Assembly (NCBI RefSeq): GCF_017306545.1
Contig: NZ_JAFKID010000005.1
Span: forward strand, 198,317-262,316
Reading direction: 5' to 3'
Length of the DNA: 64,000 nt
Source of the DNA: Mesorhizobium sp.
Lineage (GTDB): Bacteria > Pseudomonadota > Alphaproteobacteria > Rhizobiales > Rhizobiaceae
This document shows, in pieces, positions 27,510 through 35,912 of the stretch (positions are counted from its first letter, which is position 1; every line of letters starts with the position of its first letter). Under the pieces are notes generated by a model. The model had not been told where the DNA came from. It worked only from the letters and a program-made list of their open reading frames with translations, and did not search any database. Made by a program: the position numbers and the translations under genes.

Positions 27510-30359
27510 TCATTTCGCCCACTCCTGCCCGTAGCGCAGTTGCATCGGATGCGGCTCCGGTTCCGGCTGCGCGACGGTCGAAAACTGCGGCTCGCTGGTC
27601 GCCTCGCCCGGCTCGGCCTTCTCGATGCGCACCTTGAGATCGTACCAGGCCGCCTGCCCCGTCACCGGGTCGGAATTCGACCAACGCATGCCGTCTTCGC
27701 GCGGCGGCAGAAGCTCGGCGATCAAGTGATTCATCAGGAAGCCTTTTTTCGCTTCCGGCGCATCCTTGTCGAGCGCCCATGCTCCAGCCCGCTTGCCGAC
27801 GGCGTTCCACGTCCACAGCGTCGACGAATTGACCGCCTCCATGCGCGCCACCTCGACCTTGATGCGGCCGTGGTGGGAAATCACCCACGCCCAGTCGCCA
27901 TCCTTCAGACTGAGTTCGTCGCAGATCGGCCCAGGCACATAGAGCGGATTCCTCGTATGGATTTGCCTGAGCCAAGCGTTCATCGAGCCCCAGGAATGGT
28001 ACATTGCCATCGGCCGCTGGGTGATCGCGTGGTGGGGATATTCGGCGCGGTCCACCAGCGCCTCGCCGAGCGGCCGATACCAGTCCGGCAGCGGATCGAA
28101 TGCCTCGAGGATGCGCTGCCGGTGCGTGTCGGGTGCCACCGGGTCGCGCAGCCCCTGCGCCGACAGGCGGAATTTCTGCAAGATTTCCTGATAGAGTTGG
28201 AACGTCACCGGCTGCGGCGTATCGAAGAAGCCCATGCGCACGGCAAAGTCCTGATAGGCTTGGTTGGCGTGCTTGAAGAACTGCGCCTCCAGCGGGATAT
28301 GCGTCGAAAAGAACGAACCGTTGCCGATATAGCGCTGCAACTGATCGGCATTGGCCGCACCCCGCCCCGCCCGGTCGCCCTGCAAACCGCGGAAACCGGC
28401 CAGTGGCCCGATGCCCGGCCGGCGCTCATGGCGCACGATGTAGTCGGCGTAATCCTTGTAGAGCGGCTTGCCCATGCCGTCGGTGAAACCGGGCAGCTTC
28501 AGGCGCGCGCCGAGATCGATGAGCACGCTCTGGAAGGCGCGCACGTCGCGGTCCGGCTCCAGCACCGGCCAGCGGATCGCGTCCTGCACCGCGTCCGGCT
28601 CGGTGATCGGCCGGTCGAGCAGCGAAATGCAGTCGTAGCGTTCCAGATAGGTCGTGTCCGGCAGGACGAGATCGGCATAGGCGACCATTTCGGAGGCATA
28701 GGCGTCCGAATAGATGATCTTCGGGATGCGGTATTCGCCGGTCTTGTCGTCCTTGTCCTCCAGCATTTTTATCGTGCCGGCCGTGTTCATGGACGAATTC
28801 CACGCCATGTTGGCCATGTACATGAACAAAACGTCGATCGGGTAAGGATCGCCGGCATGGGCGTTGGCGATCACCATGTGCATCATGCCGTGCGCGGCGA
28901 TCGGCGCGTCCCACGAAAACGCCTTGTCGATGCGCGCCGGTTGGCCGGCCTCGTCCACCAAAAGGTCCTCCGGCCCGCGCGGGAAGCCGAGATGCGGGCC
29001 GGCCAGCGGCTTGTCGGAGCCGAAATGCTCGGCGCGGCCATGCGGTGTCGGATGTGCCGAAAGCGGCTTGGGGTACGGCGGCTCGAAGCGGAAGCCGCCG
29101 GGACAGTCGACGGCACCGATCAGCACCTGCAACATGTGCAGCGCGCGCGTCGTCTGGAAGCCGTTGGAATGGGCGGAAAGGCCGCGCATGGCATGGAAGG
29201 AGACGGGGCGCCCGACATAGCCTTGGTGGCGCAGGCCGTTCACGTCGGTCCAAGGCTGGTCAACGAAAATCTCCTCATCGAAGGCGACGCGGGCGATCTC
29301 GGCGGCCAGCCCGCGGATCGTCTCCGCCGCCACGCCGGTTTCGTCGGCCACGGCCTCCGGCGCATATTTCGGGTCGAGGTATTTTTCCGCGAGCAACTGG
29401 AAGGACGGTGAAGCAAAGCGCCCGTCCGGCAATTCGAACCGGCCGGAAAGCGCGGCCCGCGCGCCCTTCGAGCCGACCGGCACCGCGCGCTCCGTCACCG
29501 TCTCCCAGACCAGCGGCCTGCCCTCGCCGTCGCGGGCGAACAGGCCGTGTTCGGCGCTTCCCGGCGCATCGATCACCAGCCAGGGCGCGTTGGTGTAGCG
29601 CACCAGATAATCGACGTCGATTTTCCGTACCTTCAGGAGTTCGTGCACCACCGACAGGATCAAGAGCCCGTCCGTACCCGGCCGGATGCCGATCCAGTTG
29701 TCGGCCACCGCCGAATAGCCGGTGCGGATCGGATTGACCGAGACGAAGCGCGCGCCGCGCTGCTTCAGCTTGGAAATGCCGATCTTGATCGGGTTGGAAT
29801 CGTGGTCTTCCGCCACGCCGAACATGACGAACAGCTTTGTCCTGTCCCAGTCGGGCGCGCCGAATTCCCAGAAGGCGCCGCCGATGGTCATGATGCCGGC
29901 CGCCGCCATGTTGACCGAGCAGAAGCCGCCATGCGCGGCGTAATTCGGCGTGCCGTATTGCTGCGCCCAGAAGCCGGTCAGCGACTGCGACTGGTCGCGG
30001 CCGGTGAAGAAGGCGAGTTTCTTCGGGTCGCGATGGCGCACCTCGCCCAGCCACTCGGTGGCGATGCCGAGCGCTTCTTCCCACGAGATTTCCTGGAATT
30101 TTCCGGACCCGCGCGGTCCGACCCGCTTCAGCGGAGCGCGCAGTCTCGCCGGCGCATAGTGCTGCATGATGCCGGCCGAGCCCTTGGCGCACAGCACGCC
30201 CTTGTTGACCGGATGGTCGCGATTGCCCTCGATGTAGCGGATCTTGCCGTCCTTAATGTGGACGTTGATGCCGCAGCGGCAGGCACACATATAACATGTG
30301 GTCTTGCGCACCTCGTCGCCGATCGGTTCGGATAGCGCAACGCGCTCGCGTGGACTCAA
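27510..30359 (-). CDS. soeA: Molybdopterin oxidoreductase catalytic subunit, probable sulfite dehydrogenase SoeA
   Basis: A 949-residue bis-MGD enzyme of the DMSO reductase superfamily. The N-terminal 4Fe-4S site is C22-x2-C25-x3-C29-x27-C57. The likely molybdenum ligand is Cys147 in HGGFCSVNMA. There is no twin-arginine signal, so it is cytoplasmic. The sequence style (CYMCACRCGINVH, GNRDHPVNKGVLCAKGSAG, FWEFGAPDWDRTKLF, GVAEDHDSNPIK) fits the cytoplasmic SoeA group known from purple sulfur bacteria and roseobacters, which oxidises sulfite to sulfate. Polysulfide, thiosulfate or DMSO reductase is the alternative. Sulfite would arise from organosulfur breakdown, consistent with the TauE-type exporter and DMSP-lyase-like cupin elsewhere in the window. 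Confidence 0.72.
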   Translation of the reverse strand: MSPRERVALSEPIGDEVRKTTCYMCACRCGINVHIKDGKIRYIEGNRDHPVNKGVLCAKGSAGIMQHYAPARLRAPLKRVGPRGSGKFQEISWEEALGIATEWLGEVRHRDPKKLAFFTGRDQSQSLTGFWAQQYGTPNYAAHGGFCSVNMAAAGIMTIGGAFWEFGAPDWDRTKLFVMFGVAEDHDSNPIKIGISKLKQRGARFVSVNPIRTGYSAVADNWIGIRPGTDGLLILSVVHELLKVRKIDVDYLVRYTNAPWLVIDAPGSAEHGLFARDGEGRPLVWETVTERAVPVGSKGARAALSGRFELPDGRFASPSFQLLAEKYLDPKYAPEAVADETGVAAETIRGLAAEIARVAFDEEIFVDQPWTDVNGLRHQGYVGRPVSFHAMRGLSAHSNGFQTTRALHMLQVLIGAVDCPGGFRFEPPYPKPLSAHPTPHGRAEHFGSDKPLAGPHLGFPRGPEDLLVDEAGQPARIDKAFSWDAPIAAHGMMHMVIANAHAGDPYPIDVLFMYMANMAWNSSMNTAGTIKMLEDKDDKTGEYRIPKIIYSDAYASEMVAYADLVLPDTTYLERYDCISLLDRPITEPDAVQDAIRWPVLEPDRDVRAFQSVLIDLGARLKLPGFTDGMGKPLYKDYADYIVRHERRPGIGPLAGFRGLQGDRAGRGAANADQLQRYIGNGSFFSTHIPLEAQFFKHANQAYQDFAVRMGFFDTPQPVTFQLYQEILQKFRLSAQGLRDPVAPDTHRQRILEAFDPLPDWYRPLGEALVDRAEYPHHAITQRPMAMYHSWGSMNAWLRQIHTRNPLYVPGPICDELSLKDGDWAWVISHHGRIKVEVARMEAVNSSTLWTWNAVGKRAGAWALDKDAPEAKKGFLMNHLIAELLPPREDGMRWSNSDPVTGQAAWYDLKVRIEKAEPGEATSEPQFSTVAQPEPEPHPMQLRYGQEWAK

Positions 30360-30474
30360 GGGCTCGGCCTCCTCTTGAGGGAGTCCTAGCCGCCCATGAG
30401 CGGAAAGGAAATGCGCCTAAGCGGCGGAGCGGGACGGTTTTCTTCTACGCGAGCCGCAAATCGAAGAATGCCTT

Positions 30475-30506
30475 GCCCGGCACAAGGTCTTGGACCCGCG
30501 CCGGGC
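30475..30506 (-). terminator. Hairpin after the L,D-transpeptidase gene
   Basis: GCCCGGC (30475-30481) and GCCGGGC (30500-30506) can pair over 18 bases, 15 bases past the transpeptidase stop and before the SoeA start. There is no T run on the minus strand, so intrinsic termination would be weak. It may instead only mark the boundary between two same-strand genes. Confidence 0.35.
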
Positions 30507-30520
30507 CAAAATGCCTAAAT

Positions 30521-30952
30521 TCATTCGGTCACGACGATGCGGGTATTGCCGAACCCGACCTGCTTGACCATAGAATAGAAAGTCGCGGCATTCGCCGTCA
30601 GCAGCCGCACGCAGCCGTGCGAGGCCGGCGTGCCCAGGCGCCTGACGGCATTCGTGCCGTGAATCGCGTAACCGCCCCGGAAGAACACCGAATAGGGCAT
30701 CGGCGACATCTCGTATTTGCGCGAATACCACATCCTCTCCGTGCGGATCGGGCGATAGTTGCCGCGCGGCGTCACATAGCCCCTGCGCGCCGTCGAAACC
30801 TTCCAGCGGTATACGACCTGGCCGTAGTGCGAGACAGTCATCGTCTGCGTCGACAGGTCGATATTGGCGACCAGCGCCGCGGCTCGCCCCGCAAGCGAAG
30901 ATGCGAACAGCATTGACGCGGCGGCCACCGCCATGAGCATGGTTTTCTTCAT
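30521..30952 (-). CDS. Periplasmic L,D-transpeptidase (YkuD domain)
   Basis: A 143-residue exported protein: a signal peptide (residues 1-25, ending AGRAAA), then a compact YkuD domain. The catalytic motif is complete: His98 in IHGTNAV and SHGCVRL with His112 and the nucleophile Cys114. These enzymes form 3-3 cross-links in peptidoglycan or attach outer membrane proteins to it, both widespread in Rhizobiales. The gene is divergent from the M20 peptidase across 247 bases. Confidence 0.92.
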   Translation of the reverse strand: MKKTMLMAVAAASMLFASSLAGRAAALVANIDLSTQTMTVSHYGQVVYRWKVSTARRGYVTPRGNYRPIRTERMWYSRKYEMSPMPYSVFFRGGYAIHGTNAVRRLGTPASHGCVRLLTANAATFYSMVKQVGFGNTRIVVTE

Positions 30953-31052
30953 GAGATCAAACCCCGGTTGCCTGTATTTCCCCTTGCGTGTTCATTCTCA
31001 CGCGATTTTTCACCTTTTTGAAGACACGTGAACGATCATAGCGAAGACTCCT

Positions 31053-31068
31053 TGCCCAAATGGGCAAT
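31053..31068. promoter_or_regulatory. Perfect seven-base inverted repeat between divergent genes
   Basis: TTGCCCA-AA-TGGGCAA lies in the 247-base gap between the L,D-transpeptidase and the M20 peptidase/ABC operon. The symmetry and spacing suggest a dimeric regulator site. No regulator gene is adjacent, so the binding protein is unknown. Confidence 0.45.
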
Positions 31069-31199
31069 CCGATCGGGAAAATTTGAACGATTTCTTCCGG
31101 GAGTTGCAGCTATGTGACTCGTGCGTCTTCGGCCTGGCGCAAAACAGCAGCGCGCGCGGCCTCTTGCCTTGAGGGCCGGATCGCTGCTCAAATCGACCC

Positions 31200-32480
31200 A
31201 TGCATGACCGACTCTTCAAAGCCGTAGACGCCCGCACCGACGATCTCGTCGCGCTCACCGCCGACCTGATCCGCTTTCCGACCGTCAATCCGCCAGGCGA
31301 GGCCTATCGCCCTTGCGCCGAATATGTCGGCGAGCGGCTGAAGAAGCGCGGCTTCGGCATCGAGTACCTGCGCGGCGAAGGAGCGCCCGGCGACACCGAC
31401 CGTCATCCGCGCATCAACGTCGTCGCCCGCTTCGACGGCCGCGCTCCCGGCCCTTGCGTGCATTTCAACTCGCACATCGACGTGGTGGAGGCAGGCGACG
31501 GCTGGAGCATCGAGCCCTTTGCCGGCATCGTGAAGGACGGGCGCGTCTGGGGCCGCGGCGCCTGCGACATGAAGGGCGGGCTGGCCGCTTCGATCGTCGC
31601 GGTCGAAGCCTTCATGGAAGCCTATCCGGACTTTCCGGGTTCGATCGAGATTTCCGGCACGGTGGACGAGGAATCCGGCGGTTTCGGCGGCGTCGCGCAT
31701 CTGGCCAAGCTCGGCTATTTCTCCAGGCCGAAGGTCGATCACGTCATCATTCCCGAACCGCTCAACAAGGAGCGCATCTGCCTCGGCCATCGCGGCGTCT
31801 GGTGGGCGGAAATAGAGACCAAGGGCGAGATCGCGCACGGCTCCATGCCCTTCCTCGGCGACAACGCCGTGCGCCACATGGGCGCCGTGCTGGCCGCCTT
31901 CGAGAGCGAGCTTTTTCCGGCGTTGGATAAAAAGCAGACGCAGATGCCGGTCGTGCCGCCGGGCGCGCGGCGCTCGACCATGAACATCAACTCCATCCAT
32001 GGCGGCCAGACTGAGGATTTTCGTCCGGGCCTGCCCTCGCCCAACGTGCCGGACTGGTGCCGGCTCACCATCGACCGCCGCTTCCTGCTGGAAGAGAAGA
32101 TCGACGACGTGAAGCGGGAAGTCACCTCCATCCTCGACCGGCTGAAGCGCGAACGGCCGAAGTTCGATTACGAAATCCGCGACCTGATGGAAGTGCAGCC
32201 GACCATGACCGAGCGCGACGCGCCGGTAGTCAAGGCGGTGGCCAAAGGCATCATGGAAATCTTCGAGCGCGAGCCGGACTACGTCATCTCGCCCGGTACC
32301 TACGACCAGAAACACGTCGCCCGCATCGGCCACCTGTTCGACTGCATCGCCTACGGCCCCGGCATCCTCGACCTCGCCCACCGGCCGGACGAATGGGTCG
32401 GCATCGACGACATGGTGCAGTCGGCCAAGGTGATGGCGGTCGGCCTCGACGTGTTGCTGCGCGGCGGGCGCGGCGGCTGA
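31200..32480 (+). CDS. M20-family metallopeptidase (ArgE/DapE/acetylornithine deacetylase-like)
   Basis: A 426-residue zinc hydrolase with family metal sites: HFNSHIDVVEAGDGW (first histidine and aspartate), GRGACDMKGGLAAS (bridging aspartate) and TVDEESGGFGG (catalytic and metal glutamates), plus the lid domain. ArgE/DapE-type enzymes cleave N-acyl amino acids or small peptides in the cytoplasm. It sits just before an oligopeptide importer on the same strand, so it probably processes the imported compound. The exact substrate is unknown. Confidence 0.87.
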   Translation: MHDRLFKAVDARTDDLVALTADLIRFPTVNPPGEAYRPCAEYVGERLKKRGFGIEYLRGEGAPGDTDRHPRINVVARFDGRAPGPCVHFNSHIDVVEAGDGWSIEPFAGIVKDGRVWGRGACDMKGGLAASIVAVEAFMEAYPDFPGSIEISGTVDEESGGFGGVAHLAKLGYFSRPKVDHVIIPEPLNKERICLGHRGVWWAEIETKGEIAHGSMPFLGDNAVRHMGAVLAAFESELFPALDKKQTQMPVVPPGARRSTMNINSIHGGQTEDFRPGLPSPNVPDWCRLTIDRRFLLEEKIDDVKREVTSILDRLKRERPKFDYEIRDLMEVQPTMTERDAPVVKAVAKGIMEIFEREPDYVISPGTYDQKHVARIGHLFDCIAYGPGILDLAHRPDEWVGIDDMVQSAKVMAVGLDVLLRGGRGG

Positions 32481-32568
32481 GCATCGCGGGTGCACCGCAA
32501 CATTGCGGTTTACTCTGCGGCAGATTCACGCTTCTATCCGCGCCGGTTCGGGATTTTGGGAGAAACCG

Positions 32569-34047
32569 ATGAGCTTGTGGAAATCCGTTTTGGCCGCCGC
32601 CGTTCTGGCGCTTGCCTCGGGAAGTTCGGCGCTTGCTGCGCGCACCGATCTGGTTCTCGGCATGGTGCTGGAACCGCCGCATCTCGACCCGACCGCAGGT
32701 GCGGCCGCCGCGATCCGCGAAATCACCTACGCCAACGTTTTCCAGGGCCTGACCCACATCGGCCCCAACGGCGAGGTGCTGCCGGACCTCGCCGAAAGCT
32801 GGACGATTTCCGACGACGGCAAGGTCTATACCTTCAAGCTGCACACCGGCGTCAAATTCCATGACGGCACGGATTTCAGCGCCGACGACGTGAAGTTCTC
32901 GCTCGAGCGCGCCATGGCTCCCGATTCGCAGAACGCCCAGAAGCAGCTTTTCGCCGCCATCGACAAGGTCGAGGTGGTCGACCCCGCCACCGTCAAGGTC
33001 ACGCTCAAGCACCCGCAGGGCTCGTTCCTCTACGACATGGGCTGGGGCGACGCCGTGATCGTGTCGCCGAAAACGGCCGCCACCAACAAGGAAAAGCCGA
33101 TCGGCACCGGCCCGTTCAAGTTCGAGAACTGGGCCAAGGGCTCGTCCGTCACGCTGGTGAAGTCCGACAATTACTGGGGCGATCCCGTCTCGCTCGACAA
33201 GGCCGAGTTCCGCTTCATCCCCGATGCCGCCGCCGCCGTACCGGCCATGCTGTCGGGCGACGTGCAGGCGTTCCCGACCTTCCCGCCGGATGCCGTCAGC
33301 CAGATCGAGAGCGATCCGCAGCTCAAGGTCGTCGTCGGCTCGACCGAAGGCGAGACGATCCTGGCGATGAACAACAAGAAGCCGCCGTTCGACAACCTGA
33401 AAGTCCGCCAGGCGGTTTCCTACGCGCTCGACCGCAAGGCCATCATCGACGGCGCTTCCGGCGGGTTCGGCCAGCCGATCGGCTCGCATATGTCGCCGTC
33501 GAACAAGGCCTATGTCGACCTGACCGGCAAATATCCGTACGATCCGGCCAAGGCGAAGGAACTGCTCAAGGAGGCCGGACTGGAGAAAGGCTTCAAGACG
33601 ACGCTGAAGCTGCCGCCGCCCTCCTATGCCCGCCTCGGCGGCGAAATCATCGCCTCCGAACTGCGCGACATCGGCATCGACGCCGAGATCATTCCGGTCG
33701 AATGGGCGCAATGGCTCGACCAGGTCTTCACCAAGAAAGACTACGACATGACCATCGTCTCCCATGTCGAGCCGAACGACATCGCGATTTACTCGCGCCC
33801 GGACTACTACTTCAACTACCAGAACCCGGAGTTCAACAAGGTCATCGAAGAGCTGAATCTGACCTCCGACGAGGCCAAGCGCATCGACCTGCTGAAGCAG
33901 GCGCAGGAGATTTTGGCTGACGACGCCGTGGTCGGCTTCCTGTTCGAACTGCCGAAGATCGGCGTCTGGGACGCGAAACTGACCGGCCTGTGGGAGAACT
34001 CGCCGATCCCTGCCAACGACCTCACGCAAGTGAAGTGGAACGATTGA
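32569..34047 (+). CDS. Peptide/nickel-type ABC transporter substrate-binding protein
   Basis: A 492-residue SBP family 5 protein. A signal peptide (residues 1-23, ending ALAA) is followed by the cluster C binding-protein fold, with GLTHIGPNGEVLPDLAESW, YTFKLHTGVKFHDG and FTADDV-like FSADDVKFSLERA. It would capture an oligopeptide, amino-acid conjugate or other polar solute in the periplasm. The ATG at 32569 has GGGAGAAACC upstream and starts the signal peptide. It is the first of four transporter genes. Confidence 0.92.
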   Translation: MSLWKSVLAAAVLALASGSSALAARTDLVLGMVLEPPHLDPTAGAAAAIREITYANVFQGLTHIGPNGEVLPDLAESWTISDDGKVYTFKLHTGVKFHDGTDFSADDVKFSLERAMAPDSQNAQKQLFAAIDKVEVVDPATVKVTLKHPQGSFLYDMGWGDAVIVSPKTAATNKEKPIGTGPFKFENWAKGSSVTLVKSDNYWGDPVSLDKAEFRFIPDAAAAVPAMLSGDVQAFPTFPPDAVSQIESDPQLKVVVGSTEGETILAMNNKKPPFDNLKVRQAVSYALDRKAIIDGASGGFGQPIGSHMSPSNKAYVDLTGKYPYDPAKAKELLKEAGLEKGFKTTLKLPPPSYARLGGEIIASELRDIGIDAEIIPVEWAQWLDQVFTKKDYDMTIVSHVEPNDIAIYSRPDYYFNYQNPEFNKVIEELNLTSDEAKRIDLLKQAQEILADDAVVGFLFELPKIGVWDAKLTGLWENSPIPANDLTQVKWND

Positions 34048-34057
34048 TGGGAGCCTT

Positions 34058-34082
34058 CTTCTCCCTGTAAAGCGGGGAGAAG
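34058..34082. repeat. REP-like hairpin between binding-protein and permease genes
   Basis: CTTCTCCC (34058-34065) pairs with GGGAGAAG (34075-34082), matching the hairpin arms at 27302-27327. It lies in the 51-base gap after the binding-protein stop. Such stem-loops often protect the upstream mRNA and so allow more binding protein than permease to be made; that effect here is inferred. Confidence 0.6.
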
Positions 34083-34098
34083 GAAAGGCGCGCCGTCC

Positions 34099-35046
34099 AT
34101 GACCGCCTACCTCCTCAAGCGCCTCGTCATCGCCGCCATCACGCTGGTGCTGGCCTCCATGGTGGTGTTTGCGGTGCTCCAGGTGGTGCCGGGCGATCCG
34201 GCGCGCCTGATGCTCGGCATGAACGCCAGCGCCGAGCAGGTGGAGATGCTGCGCAGCCAGCTCGGCCTCAACGATCCGCTCGTCCTGCGCTATCTGCATT
34301 GGGCAATCGGCCTGCTGCATCTCGATTTCGGCCGCTCCTACACCTATTCCGTTCCGGTGCTCGACCTGGTGCGCGAGCGCATCGTCGTCTCGCTGCCGCT
34401 GGCGCTGATTGCGCTGGCGCTGTCCACCGCCATCGCCATTCCGGTCGGGCTCTATTCGGCGAGCCGGCGCGGCCGTGCCGGCGACGTCATCGCCATGGGC
34501 GTCAGCCAGGTCGGCGTCGCGGTGCCGAATTTCTGGTTCGCGCTGCTTTTGATCTATCTGTTCGCCGTCTGGCTGCGCTGGGTGCCCGCCGGCGGCTTCG
34601 CCGGCTGGAAGGCCGGCGCCTGGCCCGCGCTGAAATCGCTGCTCCTGCCGGCCGTGGCGCTCGCCTTGCCGCAGGCCGCCATCCTCGCCCGCGTCACCCG
34701 ACAGGCGCTGCTGGAGGTGCTGTCGGAAGACTATATCCGCACCGCCCGCGCCAAGGGCATGCCCTATCGCGCCGTTTTGTGGCGGCACGCGCTGCGCAAC
34801 GCGCTGATCCCGGTGCTGACCATCATGGGCCTGCAATTCGCCTTCCTTCTGGCCGGCACCGTCATCATCGAAAACGTCTTCTATCTGCCGGGGCTCGGCC
34901 GATTGGTGTTCCAGGCGATCACCCAGCGAGACCTGATCGTCGTCGAAAGCGTGGTCATGCTGCTGGTCGCCGCCGTCATCGCCGTCAACCTCCTGGTCGA
35001 TCTCTCCTACGCGCTCGTCGATCCGCGCCTGAGGAGCCGCGAATGA
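34099..35046 (+). CDS. Peptide-type ABC transporter permease (DppB-like)
   Basis: A 315-residue inner-membrane permease with six predicted helices. The DppB/OppB N-terminal pattern (LLKRLVIAAITLVLAS, VVPGDPARLMLG) is clear. The EAA loop that contacts the ATPase is DYIRTARAKGMPYRAVLWRH. The stop overlaps the start of the next permease (ATGA), so translation is coupled. Confidence 0.92.
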   Translation: MTAYLLKRLVIAAITLVLASMVVFAVLQVVPGDPARLMLGMNASAEQVEMLRSQLGLNDPLVLRYLHWAIGLLHLDFGRSYTYSVPVLDLVRERIVVSLPLALIALALSTAIAIPVGLYSASRRGRAGDVIAMGVSQVGVAVPNFWFALLLIYLFAVWLRWVPAGGFAGWKAGAWPALKSLLLPAVALALPQAAILARVTRQALLEVLSEDYIRTARAKGMPYRAVLWRHALRNALIPVLTIMGLQFAFLLAGTVIIENVFYLPGLGRLVFQAITQRDLIVVESVVMLLVAAVIAVNLLVDLSYALVDPRLRSRE

Positions 35047-35912
35047 CGCTGCAAACGCAAGTGCCCGAACGGCGGCTCACCGACGCCATCGGCAAGGCGC
35101 TCGCCAACCGTTCCTTCGCCATCGGACTTTTCATCGCGCTGCTGGTGGCGGGAACCGCCCTGCTCTCCTTCGTCTGGACGCCCTACGACGTCACCAAACT
35201 GGTCATCGCCGACAAGCAGCAGGCGCCGTCATGGCTGCACTGGTTCGGCACCGATCACTTCGGGCGCGATATCCTGTCGATGATTATGGTCGGATCGCGC
35301 AATTCGCTGGCCGTGGCGCTGGTCGCGGTCGGCATCGGCATGGGGCTCGGCGTGCCGCTCGGCTGCCTGGCGGCGGCGCGCGGCGGGCTTCTGGACGAGG
35401 CGCTGATGCGGCTCAACGACCTCGTCTTCGCCTTCCCCGCGCTTTTGTCGGCGATCATGATCACCGCCATCTTCGGCCCCGGCGCGATCAACGCCATCAT
35501 CGCCATCGGCATCTTCAACGTGCCGGTGTTCGCGCGCGTGGCCCGCGCAGGCGCGCTTTCCATCTGGCCGCGCGAATTCATCCTCGCCGCCCGCGCCGCC
35601 GGCAAGGGCGGCACGGCGATCACGGTGGAGCACATCCTGCCCAACATCGCCACGCTTCTGATGGTTCAGGGCACCATCCAGTTCGCGCTCGGCATCCTCG
35701 CCGAAGCCGGCCTCTCCTATCTCGGTCTCGGCGCGCAGCCGCCGATGCCGAGCTGGGGCCGCATGCTGTTCGACGCACAGACGAAAATGGCCATCGCGCC
35801 GTGGATGGCGATCTTCCCCGGCCTGGCCATCGTCGTCACCGTGCTCGGCCTCAACTTGCTGGGCGACGGTATCGCCGACCTCATCGACCCGAAGGCGCGG
35901 CGGCAACGATGA
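35043..35912 (+). CDS. Peptide-type ABC transporter permease (DppC-like)
   Basis: A 289-residue partner permease with the OppC N-terminal soluble segment, then HWFGTDHFGRDILSMIMVGSR, typical of the DppC family, and an EAA-type loop (EFILAARAAGKGGTAI). It ends with NLLGDGIADLIDPK. Its ATG overlaps the previous stop and its own TGA overlaps the start of the ATPase (ATGA), so three genes are tightly coupled. Confidence 0.92.
   Translation: MTLQTQVPERRLTDAIGKALANRSFAIGLFIALLVAGTALLSFVWTPYDVTKLVIADKQQAPSWLHWFGTDHFGRDILSMIMVGSRNSLAVALVAVGIGMGLGVPLGCLAAARGGLLDEALMRLNDLVFAFPALLSAIMITAIFGPGAINAIIAIGIFNVPVFARVARAGALSIWPREFILAARAAGKGGTAITVEHILPNIATLLMVQGTIQFALGILAEAGLSYLGLGAQPPMPSWGRMLFDAQTKMAIAPWMAIFPGLAIVVTVLGLNLLGDGIADLIDPKARRQR

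Noticed and set aside
27540-29411. A 623-residue open frame opposite the SoeA gene
   Set aside because: Antisense shadow with biased composition; the molybdoenzyme frame has clear motifs.
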